Shown piece by piece: positions 59,580-64,000 of a DNA stretch of 64,000 bases. Both the position numbers and the translations under genes were made by a program. A model generated the notes under the pieces. It was given only the letters and a program-made list of their open reading frames with translations, was not told where the DNA came from and ran no database searches. Each line of letters opens with the position of its first letter. Within the stretch, counting starts at the first letter, position 1. This DNA is from Chryseobacterium pennipullorum (GTDB lineage Bacteria > Bacteroidota > Bacteroidia > Flavobacteriales > Weeksellaceae), in assembly GCF_003384725.1 (NCBI RefSeq), contig NZ_QNVV01000002.1, positions 372,001 through 436,000 of the forward strand. Direction: 5' to 3'.

Positions 59580-60347
59580 TTGTTCAAATACCTTCAGTTC
59601 GAAGTCTTTTTCAAAAACGCCATACGTAAAATAAGAAATCCAGTCACCCAAGTTGATATATTTCGAATGCTGTTCCAGTTCGAGTACCATGGGAAGATGC
59701 CGGTGTCCATAGATGAAATAATCGATCTTCTGCGTCTTCAGCTTTTCTTTGGAATAAATGATCAGGAACTCTTTATCTTCTCCAAGGAATGCTTTATCTT
59801 CTTCACCGGAGATCATTTTATTTTTTTGGGACAGGTATAATGCGATCTTCATGGCAATATCCGGGTGAAGCCATTTGAAAAACCACTGAGCAAGTGGATT
59901 GGTAAATAGTCTTTTCATTCTTTTATAGCCTTTGTCACCAGGTCCAAGGCCATCGCCATGAGCCAGGAGAAACTGCTTGCCACCCATTTCAAAATATTGC
60001 TTCTTGTAGAAAACGGTACATCCTATTTCTTCTTCCAGATAATCTTTCATCCATAGATCATGATTTCCCACAAAAAAATAGATCTGAATCCCCCGGTCCT
60101 TTAGTTCTGCAATTTTTCCTAAAACACGTACATATCCTTTGGGCACTACATGCTTCCACTCATGCCAGAAGTCAAAAAGATCACCCATTAAAAACAAAAC
60201 CTGCGCATCTTCTTTGATCTCGTTCATCCAGCGTATAAACTTCTCTTCACGCATCCGGCTTTCTTTGGGTGTGGGAGCCCCAAAATGCTGGTCTGAAGCA
60301 AAGTATACTTTTTTTCCAGGTTCTAAATTTATTGTTGTCTTTAACAC
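59577..60347 (-). CDS. lpxH: UDP-2,3-diacylglucosamine diphosphatase LpxH
   Basis: The 256-residue calcineurin-like phosphatase starts with GTG at 60347 (MLKTTINLEPGKKVYFAS); no other Met fits. Metal motifs are ASDQHFGAP, LMGDLFDFW, FVGNHDLW, LLAHGDGLG and IYGHRH. It hydrolyses UDP-2,3-diacylglucosamine to lipid X in lipid A biosynthesis at the inner membrane. queD is upstream, 20 bases away on the same strand. Confidence 0.9.
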   Translation of the reverse strand: MLKTTINLEPGKKVYFASDQHFGAPTPKESRMREEKFIRWMNEIKEDAQVLFLMGDLFDFWHEWKHVVPKGYVRVLGKIAELKDRGIQIYFFVGNHDLWMKDYLEEEIGCTVFYKKQYFEMGGKQFLLAHGDGLGPGDKGYKRMKRLFTNPLAQWFFKWLHPDIAMKIALYLSQKNKMISGEEDKAFLGEDKEFLIIYSKEKLKTQKIDYFIYGHRHLPMVLELEQHSKYINLGDWISYFTYGVFEKDFELKVFEQ

Positions 60348-60367
60348 CTTATGAATTTTGGATAAAA

Positions 60368-60814
60368 TTATTGATTATCTTCAGCAAACCATTCACCATA
60401 AGAGTTTTCAGTCTCATGAAGTTTAAGATAGGCCAGAGAAATTCCCTGAGGAAGTTTTGATTTTATTTTAGCCGCAATGGCATAGAGCATATTTTCGCAA
60501 GTCGGCTGGAAGCTGCAATAGATTACTTTATGGCCTCTCTGCTCCAGATCATCCCCCAATTCTTTGTGTGGAGTAAGTGCATTGAGTAGAACTGCATGAT
60601 CCCAGACATCTACAATTTCAGATTTTACGATACTTTTGATATCTCCGAAATCTACCACCATCCCGTTTTTAGGGTTTTCAATATCATTTATCGGTTTTCC
60701 CTTCACTGTTACAAACAGCTTATAGGAATGTCCATGCATATTTTTACATTTCCCATCGTAATTGTAAAGTACGTGAGCGGTTTCGAATGTAAAAATTTTT
60801 GTAATACGTATCAT
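60368..60814 (-). CDS. queD: 6-carboxytetrahydropterin synthase (QueD)
   Basis: The ATG at 60814 (MIRITKIFTFETAHVLYNYD) gives 148 residues. Zinc ligands and the active Cys fit ETAHVL and GKCKNMHGHSYKLF, and the catalytic Asp/His area is WDHAVLLNA. ENSYGEWF, with the substrate-binding Glu, comes at the end. It makes 6-carboxytetrahydropterin for queuosine, or pyruvoyl-tetrahydropterin for pterins. A -7 box TATCTTTG is 4 bases before the ATG. Confidence 0.9.
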   Translation of the reverse strand: MIRITKIFTFETAHVLYNYDGKCKNMHGHSYKLFVTVKGKPINDIENPKNGMVVDFGDIKSIVKSEIVDVWDHAVLLNALTPHKELGDDLEQRGHKVIYCSFQPTCENMLYAIAAKIKSKLPQGISLAYLKLHETENSYGEWFAEDNQ

Positions 60815-60818
60815 ATTG

Positions 60819-60826
60819 CAAAGATA
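60819..60826 (-). promoter_or_regulatory. -7 element 4 nt before queD
   Basis: Minus strand TATCTTTG, then CAAT and ATG. A leaderless mRNA is predicted. Confidence 0.5.
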
Positions 60827-60887
60827 TGACAAAACCGTTAAACAGAGAAAAGACTGTTTTTATTACAGCAATATTCAGCTCCGGACC

Positions 60888-62330
60888 TTAATTAATTTTC
60901 AGGGTTATATTATTATCCTGCGTTCCATCCACATTAGCAGCATAATAGGGTACAGAAAGCCAGCCGTTATCATTCATCACAAACTTGAATCCATAGGTTT
61001 TTCCTTTTTCAAACTGTGATTTTGGAAGGGCCAGTTCAAAAGTATTCTTCCCTTTCGAGATCATCTGGTAGTTTTTACTTTCCGGCTTCCAGTCATTAAA
61101 AGAACCTGCAACAGAAACATTTCTGATCAGTTCAGTGCTTTGATTTTCCGGATACTGATACGAGAAGATTACATGATCATTTTCCAGACGGTAACCATAG
61201 GTTTCCTTTGTATGGTTGGGATGGGCAATAGGTTCAGAAAGGGTATATTCTTCTGCCAGCATATAGGGATCCAGCAAACGCTTATCCATAATGCCGGCAA
61301 TGTGATTGAGCATTGGATAATACACCGGAAATGCTTTATATCCGTTATACATTACAATGATAGCCATCTTACTGTCCGGAAAGATTCTATATCCACTTAC
61401 ATTTCCACCAGAAAAATAAAAGGATTTTATATGGTTAAAATTGTTGATATCCCAGCCATGTGCAAAAGTGATTCCTTTATTTTTATACTCAAATGGGGTC
61501 CACATCATCTTTTCCGTAGCGGGTTTCAGAAAATCATTTTTGCTCAAATGGATGCTCCATTGTAAAAAGGCAGGCAATGTGACCGCCAGACCATTGGCTA
61601 CATGAGCTTTCCTTCCTTCCACAAAAGTAGATTGATCATACTTATGGATATTTTTGTTATAGATATACTTCACAACCCTATTAGGAATTTTTTCGATAGA
61701 ATTGGATGAAAACACCACCTGATTTTGAGTATCCGGAAACTGATTCTTCAGAATATAGTCTTCGAGTTTCTGGCCTGTTACTTTTTCAATAATCATCGCT
61801 ATCAGAAGATAGTTGGTCTGATTGTATCGATATTCCCGGCCGGTCTCAAAGTCCATTTTTTCTTTTGACAACCGGTCAATGACCTGTTGGTTTGTGGCAT
61901 TTACCGGAATGTCTTCAAAAATGACCCAGTCGGGTAATCCTGAAGAATGAGACAGAAGGTTTTTGACCTGAACATTCTGCCATTGTTTGGGTATATGCTC
62001 AAGATGCCTGGTAATTTTATCCTCCAATGAAACCTTCCCTTCTTCAATAAGTTTAAAAATAGCAACATTCGACATTAGCTTTGTCGTAGAATATATCCTG
62101 AACATGGTATTGGCATCTACTTTCTTATCATTTTCCAATGTTTCCCTCCCATAATATTTCTGGAAAACTATTGTATTATCTTTTACAATTCCAACTGCCA
62201 TTCCTGGAATTTCATTGATCTGAATAACATTTTTTATATAGGCATCAATTGCTTTGGTCTGCTCTGCATTCTGACTGAATCCCAGCTGATAAATATTTAA
62301 AAACAGGGCTACGAAAATTGATTGTTTCAT
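60888..62330 (-). CDS. Secreted beta-lactamase-fold hydrolase fused to a CBM48-like domain
   Basis: The 480-residue protein has a signal peptide (MKQSIFVALFLNIYQLGFSQ). The serine hydrolase domain (about 25-350) has SxxK in YSTTKLMSN, YxN in RYNQTNYLL and SGGNVSGYR as the third motif. The last 95 residues resemble a glycogen-binding CBM48 fold: VSVAGSFNDWKPESKNYQM, then KGKTYGFKFVMNDNGWLSVP. This fusion suggests that the hydrolase binds a polysaccharide, or that the domain is only structural. It is the third beta-lactamase-fold gene in the window. Confidence 0.82.
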   Translation of the reverse strand: MKQSIFVALFLNIYQLGFSQNAEQTKAIDAYIKNVIQINEIPGMAVGIVKDNTIVFQKYYGRETLENDKKVDANTMFRIYSTTKLMSNVAIFKLIEEGKVSLEDKITRHLEHIPKQWQNVQVKNLLSHSSGLPDWVIFEDIPVNATNQQVIDRLSKEKMDFETGREYRYNQTNYLLIAMIIEKVTGQKLEDYILKNQFPDTQNQVVFSSNSIEKIPNRVVKYIYNKNIHKYDQSTFVEGRKAHVANGLAVTLPAFLQWSIHLSKNDFLKPATEKMMWTPFEYKNKGITFAHGWDINNFNHIKSFYFSGGNVSGYRIFPDSKMAIIVMYNGYKAFPVYYPMLNHIAGIMDKRLLDPYMLAEEYTLSEPIAHPNHTKETYGYRLENDHVIFSYQYPENQSTELIRNVSVAGSFNDWKPESKNYQMISKGKNTFELALPKSQFEKGKTYGFKFVMNDNGWLSVPYYAANVDGTQDNNITLKIN

Positions 62331-62558
62331 TTTGATTTCTTTGTATTTCTTATAAATGACAATTGATGGCCTTGTGGTATTACATGCAATAGAGACGGTT
62401 TCCAGGATCTGATGAATTATTCTCCTGCTGTCCTTATGGGCCTCACTGACTTATTTTTTTTCATCAACGCTACCATTATTTCTATCGGTATTTTGCGGCT
62501 ATCCAGCTAAGTGCTTTACAATTGCTTATTCCCATCTGATACTCTATGACGGTTATGT
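62331..62558. other. Intergenic gap after the thioesterase
   Basis: This gap of about 230 bases holds the serine-hydrolase promoter region at its left end. On the minus strand, short frames such as MGISNCKALSWIAAKYR exist but lack support. I see no other feature. Confidence 0.3.
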
Positions 62559-62945
62559 TCACGCCAACGTATCGAGCCAGTTACCTTCCAGTCTTTTTAT
62601 TTTCTTAGCCTCAGGATCAAATAAAACCCAAAGGGTAAGGGAATCCACAACAAGCTTATCGTGGCAGTAGAATTCTACTTTCCGGGGCTGTTTTGGTCCT
62701 TCAGGTGGCAGAGGATATGTTTTCACGGTAATGGTATCGCCCAGATAAACCTGTTTTTTATATTGAATATGATGATCCAAAAGCATCCAGGCATCATCAG
62801 CATAGTCTGTTTTATGTTTTAAAGACTCCCAGTGTTCTGCAGCTGCTTCTTCTACCCAATGCACATACTGCACATTGTTCACATGATTGTTCTGATCAAT
62901 ATGATCTTCGGTTACCTTAATCTGTTTTTGATGTACTAAATCCAT
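62559..62945 (-). CDS. Acyl-CoA thioesterase, hotdog fold
   Basis: The 128-residue protein has the 4HBT hotdog pattern: VTEDHIDQNNHVNNVQYVHW with the catalytic Asp/Asn region, and HHIQYKKQVYLGDTITVKTY, then LTLWVLFD. Such enzymes cleave acyl-CoA or acyl-ACP thioesters in the cytoplasm; chain length is unknown. The gene is alone on its strand. Confidence 0.85.
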   Translation of the reverse strand: MDLVHQKQIKVTEDHIDQNNHVNNVQYVHWVEEAAAEHWESLKHKTDYADDAWMLLDHHIQYKKQVYLGDTITVKTYPLPPEGPKQPRKVEFYCHDKLVVDSLTLWVLFDPEAKKIKRLEGNWLDTLA

Positions 62946-63264
62946 TTCCTATTGCTTTCCTGATACCAAAGATAGGAACTTTTGACTGCAATAGCTTCTC
63001 AATTATTTACAGGCATTCCAACGGTTTTTCGAAACGATTCTCGCCATTTCTCGTTTCTTCATGTAAATAATCAGTCTATGTGTTATTCTTAAGTCCTATT
63101 TTCTGCCTTTCAAAAACACTATAATAACTCCATAAGCAATTCAATAAATTAGAATTAGCTGGAGCATAATTTTGAAGTAAAAAATATTTAGTAATTTTAT
63201 TAACAGAAGTGTTTTACAAAGTGGAAATATCCACTAATAACCCACTCAATATAAAGTGATTGTA
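62946..63264. other. Intergenic region before the truncated TPR gene
   Basis: About 320 AT-rich bases between divergent genes hold both promoter regions. I see no clear TAnnTTTG box, no repeat and no open frame worth reporting. Confidence 0.35.
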
Positions 63265-64000
63265 ATGAAAATTTCAGGATGCAAAATATTGTTCTTTTTC
63301 CTTCTTTTTTTCCCAGGTATGACAAAAGTGTATAGCCAGGATCATAAAGAACTGATAAAACAAGAGCTGATAGAATATGCTAAAGATTTCAGTCATAATC
63401 CTTCCCAATATATTGAAAAGTTTGAAACATTACGGAGAAGAGCGGTAGAGGTTAACATCAGTGATGTCGCTACTGAATGCTTATATTACAAAGCGTACTG
63501 TTTTTATTTCACCAACAAAAGCGACAGTACTATTATTTACTCCCAAAAAGCCCTCGAAGAAGCCACGAAATACCATAACCGAAAGATCAAAGCAAAATCC
63601 ATGGCATTATTGGCTCTGGCATATTCCAGACGTGGTTTTATGAACAGAGCCTTCAACCTGTTGGATAGTGCGGTAAAAGAGCCGGATCCTGATGACCATA
63701 AAACCAAGGCCCAGCTTTATGCTGTAGGATTACAAATTTCGATGTATGCGGATAATGCAGATAAAGAAGACCAGTATTCTTTGCAAGCCCTACATGAAGC
63801 AGAGCTTTCCCGTGATATACCAACACTTCGTATGGCTTATATAGGCCGGAGCCGTATTGAAAACTACCGGGGAAGCAGTGAACAGGCAAAAAAACATTTG
63901 AAAAAAGCCATAGCTTTAATCAACACCTCTAAAGATAATTATTTAAATGCCCATATTAATACGGGTTTCGGGGAAATTTATTTTAACGAAAAGAAGTATG
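63265..64000 (+). CDS. Truncated secreted TPR protein (C-terminus beyond window)
   Basis: An open frame starts at the ATG at 63265 and runs off the right edge (245 codons visible). A signal peptide (CKILFFFLLFFPG near residues 6-18) is followed by TPR-like helix pairs: AYCFYFTNKSDSTIIYSQKA, KAKSMALLALAYSRRGFMNR, AKKHLKKAIALIN. Bacteroidota proteins of this style often end in a membrane helix and a LuxR- or AraC-type DNA-binding domain; that part is not visible here, so the full function is inference. Confidence 0.75.
   Translation, partial: MKISGCKILFFFLLFFPGMTKVYSQDHKELIKQELIEYAKDFSHNPSQYIEKFETLRRRAVEVNISDVATECLYYKAYCFYFTNKSDSTIIYSQKALEEATKYHNRKIKAKSMALLALAYSRRGFMNRAFNLLDSAVKEPDPDDHKTKAQLYAVGLQISMYADNADKEDQYSLQALHEAELSRDIPTLRMAYIGRSRIENYRGSSEQAKKHLKKAIALINTSKDNYLNAHINTGFGEIYFNEKKY

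Noticed and set aside
62331-62558. Short minus-strand frames downstream of the thioesterase, one ending CKALSWIAAKYR, as a possible leader peptide
   Set aside because: No terminator/antiterminator pair and no biosynthetic gene follows; the frames are as short as chance would give.
1-64000. tRNA, rRNA, CRISPR arrays or prophage
   Set aside because: No cloverleaf-like CCA-ended units, no rRNA-like runs, no regularly spaced repeats and no phage structural genes were seen by eye; a covariance-model scan was not possible.

Overview
The window looks like a chromosome segment of a Flavobacteriia member close to Chryseobacterium (Bacteroidota). It is AT-rich. Most promoters carry the Bacteroidetes -7 element TAnnTTTG, sometimes with an upstream TTG (hup at 22568-22597). 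Shine-Dalgarno sites are not evident. The gene content fits as well: TonB receptor, His-rich lipoprotein, OstA-like protein, DUF6427- and DUF3109-like proteins and LpxH. No tRNA, rRNA, CRISPR array, prophage or intact insertion sequence was seen. Genes are assigned by reading motifs and sequence style, not by database search.

Layout. 0-6.5 kb: M3 metallopeptidase, TPR protein, YqaE-like protein, methyltransferase and two serine hydrolases of the beta-lactamase fold. 6.5-11.9 kb: a TetR/MFS efflux unit with palindromic operator candidates, a VOC protein, an acetyltransferase with an AraC regulator, and an NAD(P)H oxidoreductase. 12.1-13.5 kb: a TyrZ-type tyrosyl-tRNA synthetase preceded by what reads as a complete tyrosine leader-peptide attenuator. 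14.8-20.6 kb: a six-gene Ter-dependent stress operon (two TerD, two TerY-like vWA, a PP2C phosphatase and a protein kinase). 20.8-34.6 kb: panD, hup, pdxH, an AlgH-like protein, an amidase, two aminotransferase-fold proteins, an OstA-like protein with a Fur regulator, a Kup transporter and pdhB. 34.8-42.4 kb: an LTA-synthase-like sulfatase, pssA, an exonuclease and small proteins. 42.4-43.2 kb is non-coding and holds a 581-bp MITE-like element. 43.2-51.4 kb: a secreted LolA-like protein, trigger factor, a probable metal-uptake set (His/Cys protein, TonB receptor, His-rich lipoprotein) and an ABC-F protein. 51.7-56.7 kb: a Tle1/DUF2235-like protein lacking its nucleophile, a two-component system with a membrane partner, and a DUF5715-like peptidase. 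56.9-64 kb: aqpZ, a PD-(D/E)xK-like protein, a LuxE-like protein, lpxH, queD, a serine hydrolase fused to a CBM48-like domain, a thioesterase and a truncated TPR gene.

The strongest unusual signals are as follows. (1) The tyrS leader has a 32-codon ORF encoding FFSEYYTPAY, an 11-bp antiterminator and a perfect terminator 18 nt before tyrS. (2) A family of MITE-like palindromic elements is present. (3) Several genes have the -7 element exactly 3-5 nt before ATG, predicting leaderless mRNAs. (4) The Tle1-like protein has GFGRG in place of GFSRG. (5) The histidine kinase has a membrane helix encoded upstream of its first ATG.
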